Source of the DNA: CAYUHK01 sp964475165
GTDB lineage: Bacteria > Verrucomicrobiota > Kiritimatiellia > JAAZAB01
Length of the DNA: 11,463 nt
Assembly (NCBI GenBank): GCA_964475165.1
Contig: CAYYVN010000023.1
Location: 1-11,463 of the forward strand
Reading direction: 5' to 3'
Shown here piece after piece: positions 1 to 6,070 of this stretch. A model generated the notes under the pieces. It worked only from the letters and a program-made list of their open reading frames with translations. It ran no database searches and was not told where the DNA came from. The position numbers and the translations under genes were made by a program. How positions within the stretch are numbered: the stretch's first letter is position 1; the number at the start of each line of letters is the position of its first letter.

Positions 1-517
1 CATGCCAGTCATGGAAATACCATTCCCCGCCCTGAGCCACGAAATGCCGTACCCAGACCGCGCGGATCTCGCCAATGGTGCCGGCATCCACGATCTCCTT
101 CATGCAACGGAAGATGTTCATGAAACGCATATTAAAGCCGACCATCAGGCGCCGGCCGGATTTCTTCCAAGCCCTCAAAATACGGTCGCAACCGGCGGTG
201 GTGATCGCCAGCGGTTTTTCGCAAAAGACATGTTTGCCGGCTCGCAGGGCGGCGATGGCGTGTTCTTCATGGCAAAAATCGGGTGAGGTGACCGCGATGG
301 CATCAATATCCTTGCGGGCCAGCAGGCGCCGGTAATCGGTGGTGACGAAAGTATCCGCCCCGAAATTCTTCTTAAATTCCTGAAAATGCTGCTCGTTGAC
401 ATCAGCGCCGCCGACCACCAGCGATTCGCCTCCAGGTTGATGCCAATGGATGGCCAGCGAACCTCGCCCCGCGACGCCGATCACTCCGATACGCACCGGT
501 CGTTTAATGCCCTTCAT
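1..517 (-). CDS. Gfo/Idh/MocA-family oxidoreductase, 3' end missing
   Basis: This is the N-terminal 172 residues of an NAD(P)-dependent oxidoreductase; the gene runs off the left edge. Seen: a Rossmann start (RIGVIGVAGRGS, residues 9-20) with the glycine-rich nucleotide loop, an acidic residue ending beta 2 (ADVN, 38-41), the SPDFCHEEHAIAALRAGKHV stretch and the family EKP motif (100-102), whose lysine is usually catalytic. MVGFNMRF (125-132) and the GTIGEIRAVWVRH segment (146-158) are also typical. The start ATG at 517 has AAAGG upstream at suitable spacing. Family members usually have about 330-450 residues, so roughly half is missing. They oxidise or reduce sugars, inositols or related polyols in the cytoplasm; the substrate cannot be read from this part. 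A good promoter lies just upstream, and the gene is divergent from the ABC exporter. Confidence 0.92.
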   Translation of the reverse strand, partial: MKGIKRPVRIGVIGVAGRGSLAIHWHQPGGESLVVGGADVNEQHFQEFKKNFGADTFVTTDYRRLLARKDIDAIAVTSPDFCHEEHAIAALRAGKHVFCEKPLAITTAGCDRILRAWKKSGRRLMVGFNMRFMNIFRCMKEIVDAGTIGEIRAVWVRHFVAQGGEWYFHDWH

Positions 518-541
518 CGTCTGCCTTTCTTTGATAGTTTT

Positions 542-558
542 CAGCTTTCGTCAAGCTG
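542..558. repeat. Inverted repeat over the probable oxidoreductase start point
   Basis: CAGCTT and AAGCTG form a perfect 6-base inverted repeat separated by TCGTC. It lies immediately downstream of the minus-strand -10 box (560-565), so the start point would fall inside it. Position and symmetry fit an operator or a small 5' hairpin in the oxidoreductase transcript. No regulator gene is present to pair it with, and a 6-base stem can occur by chance. Confidence 0.4.
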
Positions 559-559
559 C

Positions 560-588
560 CTTATAGCCTGCTTGAGAGGAAAGTTCAA
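560..588 (-). promoter_or_regulatory. Sigma70-type promoter for the oxidoreductase gene
   Basis: Read on the minus strand there is TTGAAC (583-588), a 17-base spacer and TATAAG (560-565). The -10 matches the consensus at 5 of 6 positions and the -35 at 4 of 6. The expected start point is near 553, giving a leader of about 36 bases before the ATG at 517, with a Shine-Dalgarno-like AAAGG in it. Confidence 0.6.
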
Positions 589-630
589 CCTGAAAAAGCG
601 TTCTTGCCAAGCATCGGCGCTAAAGATACT

Positions 631-660
631 TTGACGCTGCTCGCCCCGCTCTGTTAAAGT
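631..660 (+). promoter_or_regulatory. Candidate promoter for the ABC exporter/DUF1854 pair
   Basis: TTGACG (631-636) is followed after 18 bases by TAAAGT (655-660), which has a TG at 652-653 as in extended -10 promoters. An imperfect palindrome centred on AAAGATACTTT (622-632) overlaps the -35 and could be an operator. The start point would lie only a few bases from the ATG at 670, making the message nearly leaderless. This agrees with the lack of a Shine-Dalgarno sequence there, but it also weakens the call. Confidence 0.35.
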
Positions 661-669
661 GCCTCCTTT

Positions 670-2934
670 ATGCCCTACTTGGATCCATTACCTGCCTGGC
701 TTCAATCAGCGCTCGGTCAAGAGACCGAGTCTATCCAGATCGCTATGGCCAGCGACCTGCAATCCGATGGTCATTTCGGCGAAGAATGGCTGGTGATCTC
801 CGGTCAGACCCTGCGCGTCTGGGCGCTGGTGAATCAACGCGCCCGCATTAAACACGAGCTGCCCTTGGTCAAAATCCATGCGCCCCAGACAGATCTACTG
901 ATCGGCGGTGGGGCTTTGCTGGTCACGGTTGATGGGCAAAGCCTGGAAATCATCCGCTATACGAACGCCTGTCAGCGCAAATTCGATCGGCTCACTCAAT
1001 ATCTGGGCGAGCTCGCCCAACATCAACGCGCGCTGGCTAGTGGCCAGACCAGCAGCCCACCCGATCTCGAGCCCGATCCGCACGATCGCCAGCGCTGCTC
1101 CAAATGCGGCCTGTTGTTGCCGGAAGGGACGAGGGTCTGTCCGGCCTGTCTGCATAAGGGCAAGGTGATGCTGCGCCTGATGGCCTATCTCAAGCCCTAT
1201 TGGCGCGAGATGATCCTGATTTGGGGTCTGATGCTCACGGGCTTGGTGCTCAGTCTGATCCCTCCCTATCTCACCCGGCCGCTGATGGATCGTGTGCTGG
1301 TGCCCACCGGCGTGGCGGCCACCGCCGCCGAAAGAATCAAGTTATTGGGCTGGCTGGCTCTGGGCCTTTTGGCGGCTCAAACGGCCAGTCAGCTGATCGG
1401 TATCTTCCGCGGGCGCACATTGGTCAAGCTGGGCTCGCAGCTCTCGCATGATCTGCGCCTGCGGCTCTACGCGCACATGCAGATGCTTTCCTTGCGTTTC
1501 TTCGATAAACGCTCAGTGGGCGCCATGGTCTCGCGTATCGTCCAAGACACCGACTCGCTGGAATCCGTCCTGGTGGATGGTATGCAGCATTTCGTGGTGA
1601 ATGTCTTGATGCTGCTGGGCATTGGTACGGTGCTTTTGAGCATGAACTGGAAGCTGACCCTCTTGGTTTTGATCCCCGTGCCGATCGTCATCTTTTTATC
1701 GCGTAAACTCTGGCAGCGCATCCGCAGCCTGTGGCATGGTTACTGGCATTATCGCGCGCGCCTGACTTCGACGGTCAGCGATGCGCTCTCGGGAGTGCGG
1801 GTGGTGAAGGCTTTCGCCAAGGAGCAGGAAGAAATCGCGCGTTTTCATCGCAATAGCCAGAATCTGCTCAGCGCCAACATGCAAGCCGAACAGATGTGGA
1901 GCACGCTCTTCCCCATCTTATGGTTGATCACCAGCACCGGCTCGCTGATGGTCTGGTATGTCGGCGGGCGCGAAGTCATCGGCGGCAGCATGACCCTCGG
2001 CACGATGATGACCTTCATCGCCTATCTGGGCATGTTCTATGGTCCCCTGCAGTTCCTGAGCCGCATCGCCGATTTCCTGGCGCGTTCGCTGACCTCGGCC
2101 GAGCGCGTCTTCGAAGTCTTGGATACCGAAATCGAAATCAAGGAAGCCGCCGATGCCCAAGCCATGCCCCGCATGGAAGGCCGTGTTGAATTCCGCGATG
2201 TATTCTTCGGCTACGAGCCGCTGCGGCCGGTGATCAAAAACATGAACCTGGCGGTGCGCCCCGGGGAAATGATTGGTTTTGTGGGACGCAGCGGGGCTGG
2301 TAAAAGCACCACCATCAATCTCTTGAGCCGTTTCTTTGATGTGAATCGCGGGGCCATTCTCGTGGATGGCGTGGATATCCGGCAGATCAAGCAGCGCGAT
2401 CTGCGTGCTCAAATCGGGGTGGTGCTTCAGGAAACCTTCCTCTTTAATGGTACCATTGCCGAAAATATCGCCTACGCCAAGCCCGAGGCTTCGCCGGCCG
2501 AAATCATGGCCGCCGCGCGCACGGCCAACGCGCACGATTTCATCATCGAGAAACCCGAAGGCTACGATACGAAAGTGGGCGAACGCGGGCAATTGCTCTC
2601 GGGCGGCGAGCGCCAGCGGATTGCCATTGCCCGCGCGATCCTGCACGATCCGCGCATCTTGATCCTCGATGAAGCCACGGCGGCGATGGATACCGAAACG
2701 GAAAAGCAAATCCAGGAAGCGCTCACGCGGATCATGCGCGGGCGTACCACCTTCGTCATCGCCCATCGCCTGAGCACCCTGCGCAATGCCGACCGCCTCG
2801 TGCTCCTCCAAAAGGGCCAGATCGTGGAAATGGGGACCCATGAGGATTTATGGCAGCGCAGCAAAGATTTTCGGCGCTTGGTGAAAATGCAACAGGAAAT
2901 GTCAACCATCATCGCTAAAGGAAAGCCAACATGA
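670..2934 (+). CDS. ABC exporter (fused permease and ATPase) with PH-like N-domain and zinc ribbon
   Basis: A 754-residue half-transporter of the MsbA/lipid and multidrug exporter type, expected to work as an inner-membrane homodimer. Residues 1-120 form a soluble beta-rich domain resembling bacterial PH-like domains (FGEEWLVISGQTLRVW, 36-51). Next come a C4 zinc ribbon (Cys143, 146, 157, 160), a membrane domain (about 170-475) and the ATPase. The ATPase has Walker A GRSGAGKST (539-547), Q-loop Gln587, signature LSGGE (643-647), Walker B ILILDEAT (663-670) and H-loop His699. All catalytic motifs are intact. The start at 670 is kept because the LPAWLQ segment at residues 7-12 looks like the conserved beginning of this subgroup. 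The gene overlaps the DUF1854 gene by ATGA. Such pairs have been linked to cyanophycin metabolism in other bacteria; no cphA is visible here, so the substrate is unknown. Confidence 0.9.
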   Translation: MPYLDPLPAWLQSALGQETESIQIAMASDLQSDGHFGEEWLVISGQTLRVWALVNQRARIKHELPLVKIHAPQTDLLIGGGALLVTVDGQSLEIIRYTNACQRKFDRLTQYLGELAQHQRALASGQTSSPPDLEPDPHDRQRCSKCGLLLPEGTRVCPACLHKGKVMLRLMAYLKPYWREMILIWGLMLTGLVLSLIPPYLTRPLMDRVLVPTGVAATAAERIKLLGWLALGLLAAQTASQLIGIFRGRTLVKLGSQLSHDLRLRLYAHMQMLSLRFFDKRSVGAMVSRIVQDTDSLESVLVDGMQHFVVNVLMLLGIGTVLLSMNWKLTLLVLIPVPIVIFLSRKLWQRIRSLWHGYWHYRARLTSTVSDALSGVRVVKAFAKEQEEIARFHRNSQNLLSANMQAEQMWSTLFPILWLITSTGSLMVWYVGGREVIGGSMTLGTMMTFIAYLGMFYGPLQFLSRIADFLARSLTSAERVFEVLDTEIEIKEAADAQAMPRMEGRVEFRDVFFGYEPLRPVIKNMNLAVRPGEMIGFVGRSGAGKSTTINLLSRFFDVNRGAILVDGVDIRQIKQRDLRAQIGVVLQETFLFNGTIAENIAYAKPEASPAEIMAAARTANAHDFIIEKPEGYDTKVGERGQLLSGGERQRIAIARAILHDPRILILDEATAAMDTETEKQIQEALTRIMRGRTTFVIAHRLSTLRNADRLVLLQKGQIVEMGTHEDLWQRSKDFRRLVKMQQEMSTIIAKGKPT

Positions 2935-3452
2935 TCCAGGCGCAATCAGTCCAGGATATCAGTATGCCGCGCCTGCAATTCCTGGCCGCTCCGCAGCTGC
3001 ACTTCTTCAAGCGCGGCGCCGATCTGAGCCTGACCATTGCTGGTCAACGTACCCTGCTCAAGGTGATCATTAAAAAAGCCTTTCCGCTCTCCTTGCCCAA
3101 TAGCTTTTTCAGCATTCGGGATGGCGAGGGCTGCGAACTCGGCCTGCTGGCCAGCCTCTCGGATCTCGCCCCGGACAGCCGGCATTTGGTGGAGGAAGAA
3201 TTGCGGCGGCGCTACCTGATTGCCATCATCCGGCGCGTGCGGCGGGTTACCGAACGCTTCGGCACGGTGGACTGGGAGGTGGAAACCAATCGCGGGCTCT
3301 GCCAATTCACGACGCGCGATCTGCGTAAAAACGCCATACGCATCGGTCAGGATCATTTTCTGCTGGTGGGCACGGAAAATAACTTATTCGAAGTACCCAA
3401 TATCCGCCAGCTCGACCGCCGCAGTCGGGCTTGGCTACTGAGACACCTTTGA
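2931..3452 (+). CDS. DUF1854 family protein, partner of the ABC exporter
   Basis: A 173-residue soluble protein with no signal peptide or membrane segment. The region from AFPLSLPNSFFSIRDGEG (residues 50-67) through LVEEELRRRYLIAIIRRVRR and the WEVETNRG segment to the C-terminal EVPNIRQLDRRSRAWLLRHL is the DUF1854 pattern. The ATG at 2931 overlaps the exporter's TGA (ATGA), with AAAGGA upstream, so the two are probably translationally coupled and made in matched amounts. DUF1854 has no established biochemical activity. It is known mainly from its position after an ABC exporter, and some databases label the pair cyanophycin-metabolism-associated. I infer a cytoplasmic accessory role for the exporter. 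Confidence 0.87.
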   Translation: MIQAQSVQDISMPRLQFLAAPQLHFFKRGADLSLTIAGQRTLLKVIIKKAFPLSLPNSFFSIRDGEGCELGLLASLSDLAPDSRHLVEEELRRRYLIAIIRRVRRVTERFGTVDWEVETNRGLCQFTTRDLRKNAIRIGQDHFLLVGTENNLFEVPNIRQLDRRSRAWLLRHL

Positions 3453-3510
3453 GAGATCCGGCGGCGACGGGTTAAAAGAAAGATTGCCTCCAACCAAGGC
3501 AAGCTTTACC

Positions 3511-4020
3511 ATGCCGGCCAATCCTATGCATGCCATCTTTCAGCAATTCTTGCAGCGGAAAGCCTCGCTGCCCATCCAGTTCATCAAGTATAGCATCGCC
3601 GGCGGCATCGCCGTGCTGCTCAACATGATCATCTTTTATCTGCTGGCCTGGCTGGTGCTGCCGGCCTTAGGCGCCGAGGATCCGCTGGTGCGCCTCAGTG
3701 GCATCAGCGTGGCCCCACTGGCCGATGCCCTCCGCGCCCAGCGGGCGGTCATCAATAATTGCCTGGCCTTTCTGCTCTCTAACCTGGCGGCCTATCTCTT
3801 GAATATCTACTGGGTCTTTGAGCCGGGGCGCCATAGTAAAATCATGGAAATCAGTATGTTTTATCTGGTTTCGGGCAGCAGCTTCGCCATTGGCACGGCC
3901 CTGATGTGGGTGCTCATCAATTATCTGGGCTGGAGCACCACCATCGCCTTCGGCGCCGAATTGATCTGTGCGGCCTTGATTAATTTTATCGCCCGAAAAT
4001 ACTTCATCTTCAAGGGCTAG
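3511..4020 (+). CDS. GtrA-family membrane protein
   Basis: A small polytopic protein, 169 residues from this ATG, with four hydrophobic segments at about 27-52, 81-103, 115-138 and 142-163. FIKYSIAGGIAVLLNM, LAAYLLNIYWVF and the ending NFIARKYFIF are characteristic of GtrA. Family members are thought to move undecaprenyl-phosphate-linked sugars across the inner membrane for O-antigen, teichoic acid or other glycan decoration. A loop of about 28 residues between segments 1 and 2 (53-80) makes it longer than the usual 120-150. The start is uncertain: a TTG at 3484 has AAAGAAAG upstream, and another ATG lies at 3526. A weak stem (TTGCCT/AGGCAA, 3484-3502) sits in front of 3511. The 3' end overlaps recO, convergent, by 11 bases. 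Confidence 0.85.
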   Translation: MPANPMHAIFQQFLQRKASLPIQFIKYSIAGGIAVLLNMIIFYLLAWLVLPALGAEDPLVRLSGISVAPLADALRAQRAVINNCLAFLLSNLAAYLLNIYWVFEPGRHSKIMEISMFYLVSGSSFAIGTALMWVLINYLGWSTTIAFGAELICAALINFIARKYFIFKG

Positions 4021-4792
4021 TCGGCAGTTGATGGCTCAGGACCGCCAAAGCCAGGGCGCGCGCAGCCAGATTAACTTCCAGATGCTGCGGCAGGAACTCG
4101 CCCAGCAGACCTTGCAGGAGGCGCACTTGCGCGCGCGAACAGCGCGTGCGCCGCGCCGCTTCCCAAGAGCGCAAGGGTTGCCAGAAGCGCAGCAGGTTAA
4201 GGATATCCGGAGGGATCCTCTCCGCCGTTTGGCCGCCAGCGCCGCCGCAGCTGGCGCATAGGAGCCCGCCACGCCCGCCCGCAAAAAAGGGGCGTGGCCC
4301 GGCCGCGCTCAAGGCGCGTTTGCACTGCACACAGGCATTTAATTGCGGGGCCAGGCCCAGCTCTCCCATGAGCTGCAGCTCAAACCAGCAGAGACAGGTT
4401 TCCAGATGGGGGGTTTCGGTGAAGGCATCCAGGGCCGCCGCCAAGAGCCGAAACAACGCGGGCTGTGCTGCGTAAGGAGGCGCAATCTGCGCCACCAGAT
4501 GGGTGAAATAGGAAGCGCAGGCCGCCGCCCGCCAGCGCACTCGTAAAGCGGCCCGCGTCTCTAGCGGCGTGCATTCTTTAACGATATGCAGCCCTTGATG
4601 CAGGCGCAGATAAAATAAAAGCTCGCAGGTATAGAAGAGATCGTATTGACCCAGAAAAGGGCTTTTAGGGCGCTGGGACCCCTTGATGATGGTGGCGACA
4701 CGGCCCTGTGCGGCCGTCAGCCAGGTGACGATCCGTGAGGTTTCCGAATAGGGCGCCATCCGCAAGACTATGGCCTGGGTTTTAAGGATCAT
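4010..4792 (-). CDS. recO: DNA repair protein RecO
   Basis: RecO loads RecA on SSB-coated gaps together with RecR in the RecF pathway and anneals single strands. The 260-residue product begins MILKTQAIVLRMAPYSETSR, the typical N-terminal OB-fold entry, followed by IVTWLTAAQGRVATIIKGSQ. The helical C-terminal part carries FELQLMGELGLAP and a zinc-binding site of four cysteines (154, 157, 179, 182). Length fits the family (about 230-270). The ATG at 4792 was chosen because the family begins with this motif; upstream in-frame codons would only add 21 residues lying inside the DUF502 gene. The start overlaps the DUF502 stop as ATGA, indicating translational coupling, and recO is probably last in the operon. 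The stretch between the cysteine pairs is rich in Gly and Ala. Confidence 0.95.
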   Translation of the reverse strand: MILKTQAIVLRMAPYSETSRIVTWLTAAQGRVATIIKGSQRPKSPFLGQYDLFYTCELLFYLRLHQGLHIVKECTPLETRAALRVRWRAAACASYFTHLVAQIAPPYAAQPALFRLLAAALDAFTETPHLETCLCWFELQLMGELGLAPQLNACVQCKRALSAAGPRPFFAGGRGGLLCASCGGAGGQTAERIPPDILNLLRFWQPLRSWEAARRTRCSRAQVRLLQGLLGEFLPQHLEVNLAARALALAVLSHQLPTSP

Positions 4793-5523
4793 GGAAGAGG
4801 CGTTTCCGGCGTGGCTGATGCGGAGCTGGCCTGGGGCTGCTTGGGCTGCATCCATTCTTCCAGATGTTCCAGGAGGCTGGGCATGGGCAGGTCTTCCGTG
4901 CCCACCGGCAATACGGCGCCCACCGAGATGATCATCTTCATGGCATTAACCACGCTGATCTGCAAGGGCTGGATTTCACGCCGCGGGGCTATCAATAAAA
5001 AGCCACTGGTTGGATTGGGCACCGTTGGCACGAAAACATTCACATATTCATCTTGATCAGCAAAGCCCAAACCGGCTTCCTGAATGAAATCCTTTGGCAG
5101 ACGCGCGGTTAAAAAACCAATGGCATATACGCCCGGGCGCGGAAATTGAATGAGCACCACCTGTTTGAACATCACATTTTTGGTACTCACCAGCGACTCG
5201 CTCACGCGCCGTAAGGCCACATAGATGCTTTTGATCACCGGGATACGGGTCATGATGCGGTCGCCCAGGCGATACATGCTTTTGCCGAAGATATTGCGGG
5301 TCAGCAGCCCCATCAAATACAAAGCCCCCAGCACCGCGATCAGCGCTGCCAGGCGATACCAGAAGGCCCAGGCGGTCTGCAGCCAGGTCTGTGGCACGAG
5401 GGTATCGGTGATGAAAGTGAACAGGAAATAGACGAGCAAGAGGGTAATCACCAGCGGTGTGATCAAGAATAAGCCGATGATGATATTGGTGCGAATGGAT
5501 TTCGCGATCCTTTCTTTTAACAT
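4789..5523 (-). CDS. DUF502 family membrane protein
   Basis: A 244-residue protein with two membrane segments (about 13-38 and 55-75) and a soluble C-terminal domain. The DUF502 hallmarks are present: RIPVIKSIYVALR (93-105), FPRPGVYAIGFLT (127-139), FVPTVPNPTSGFLL (164-177) and MKMIISVG (195-202). The last 17 or so residues are low-complexity Pro/Gln/Ser/Ala. The family occurs widely in bacteria and in plants (COV/LCV proteins); its molecular function in bacteria is not established. The ATG at 5523 has AGGAAGG at good spacing. The gene lies between ybeY and recO on the same strand and overlaps recO by four bases. Confidence 0.9.
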   Translation of the reverse strand: MLKERIAKSIRTNIIIGLFLITPLVITLLLVYFLFTFITDTLVPQTWLQTAWAFWYRLAALIAVLGALYLMGLLTRNIFGKSMYRLGDRIMTRIPVIKSIYVALRRVSESLVSTKNVMFKQVVLIQFPRPGVYAIGFLTARLPKDFIQEAGLGFADQDEYVNVFVPTVPNPTSGFLLIAPRREIQPLQISVVNAMKMIISVGAVLPVGTEDLPMPSLLEHLEEWMQPKQPQASSASATPETPLP

Positions 5524-5549
5524 GCTACGCCCTTCCTAAGTGAAGTTTC

Positions 5550-5581
5550 GCCGGGCACCGGTGCCGCCAGCGCTACCCGGC
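5550..5581. repeat. Nested palindromes between ybeY and the DUF502 gene
   Basis: GCCGGG (5550-5555) and CCCGGC (5576-5581) form an inverted repeat, and a perfect 12-base palindrome GGCACCGGTGCC lies at 5554-5565. The two structures share bases, so they would be alternative folds. They occupy the only sizeable gap (73 bases) in the lower half of the operon. No T-run follows on the minus strand, so this does not look like a complete intrinsic terminator. It could be an attenuating or mRNA-stabilising element, or chance in GC-rich DNA. Confidence 0.4.
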
Positions 5582-5596
5582 ATGATAAATGATAAA

Positions 5597-6070
5597 TCAA
5601 GGCTTGTGCAATAGATTATCCAGAAGCTGGCGGCGCTGGGCCATTTGCAGCCAGCGCAATTCCCGCGCGCGCATGCGCTGGCGCCCCGGCGCCGTGCGGT
5701 CTTCCCCACCCCGCAGATGATTGCAGCCATGGGCCAGATACAAGCTCAGCTCCCAAGCCGCGCCGCGCCGCCGGCGGCCTTCCTGGAGGGCGCGTTGCAC
5801 ATTCACGAAGAGTTCGGCACCAACAAGGCCCGGGCGTGGCTTCAGGGCAAAACAAATAACATCCGTGCTGCCCTCTCGATCCAGATAGAGCCGGTTGATT
5901 CCGGCCATGGCGGCATCATCCATCAAGACCAGCGAGAAATCCTGCCCGGGCCAGCGAGCTTGCGCCAGACAGAAAGCCGTCAAACGCCGGAGGCGCGCCA
6001 GATTAATCCGGGCGCATCGCTGCCGATTGCTGATGTGAATCTTCACCTTGGGGATATTTGATTCTACCAT
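5597..6070 (-). CDS. ybeY: YbeY endoribonuclease, variant metal site
   Basis: YbeY is a metal-dependent RNase of the UPF0054 family, needed for 16S rRNA 3' maturation and 70S ribosome quality control. Seen in the 157 residues: IHISNRQ (11-17), FSLVLMDD (45-52), the STDVICFAL strand (68-76), GELFVNV and HGCNHLRGGED (114-124). The usual HGxLHLxGxDH motif has its third zinc-ligand histidine replaced by Asp124, and the Leu before the second His is Asn117. The Arg normally following the conserved Tyr in the NxxYR region is Leu63. As far as I recall, Asp at the third position also occurs in other PVC bacteria, so the enzyme is probably active. The ATG at 6070 overlaps the upstream HD gene by 68 bases and lacks a clear Shine-Dalgarno; a GTG at 6046 is an alternative start. 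Confidence 0.9.
   Translation of the reverse strand: MVESNIPKVKIHISNRQRCARINLARLRRLTAFCLAQARWPGQDFSLVLMDDAAMAGINRLYLDREGSTDVICFALKPRPGLVGAELFVNVQRALQEGRRRRGAAWELSLYLAHGCNHLRGGEDRTAPGRQRMRARELRWLQMAQRRQLLDNLLHKP

Noticed and set aside
1918..2841. A 307-codon open frame antisense to the ABC exporter
   Set aside because: It mirrors the conserved ATPase codons, has a composition typical of antisense frames in GC-rich genes, and shows no recognisable domain or start signal.
4200..4360. GC-rich repetitive-looking stretch as a mobile or repeat element
   Set aside because: It is the in-frame Gly/Ala-rich segment around the zinc site of RecO; no target duplication or repeat unit is present.
4793..4855. 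A 21-residue upstream extension of RecO
   Set aside because: The extension lies inside the DUF502 gene, and RecO proteins begin at the MILKTQAIVLR motif; the ATG at 4792 with the ATGA overlap explains the start better.
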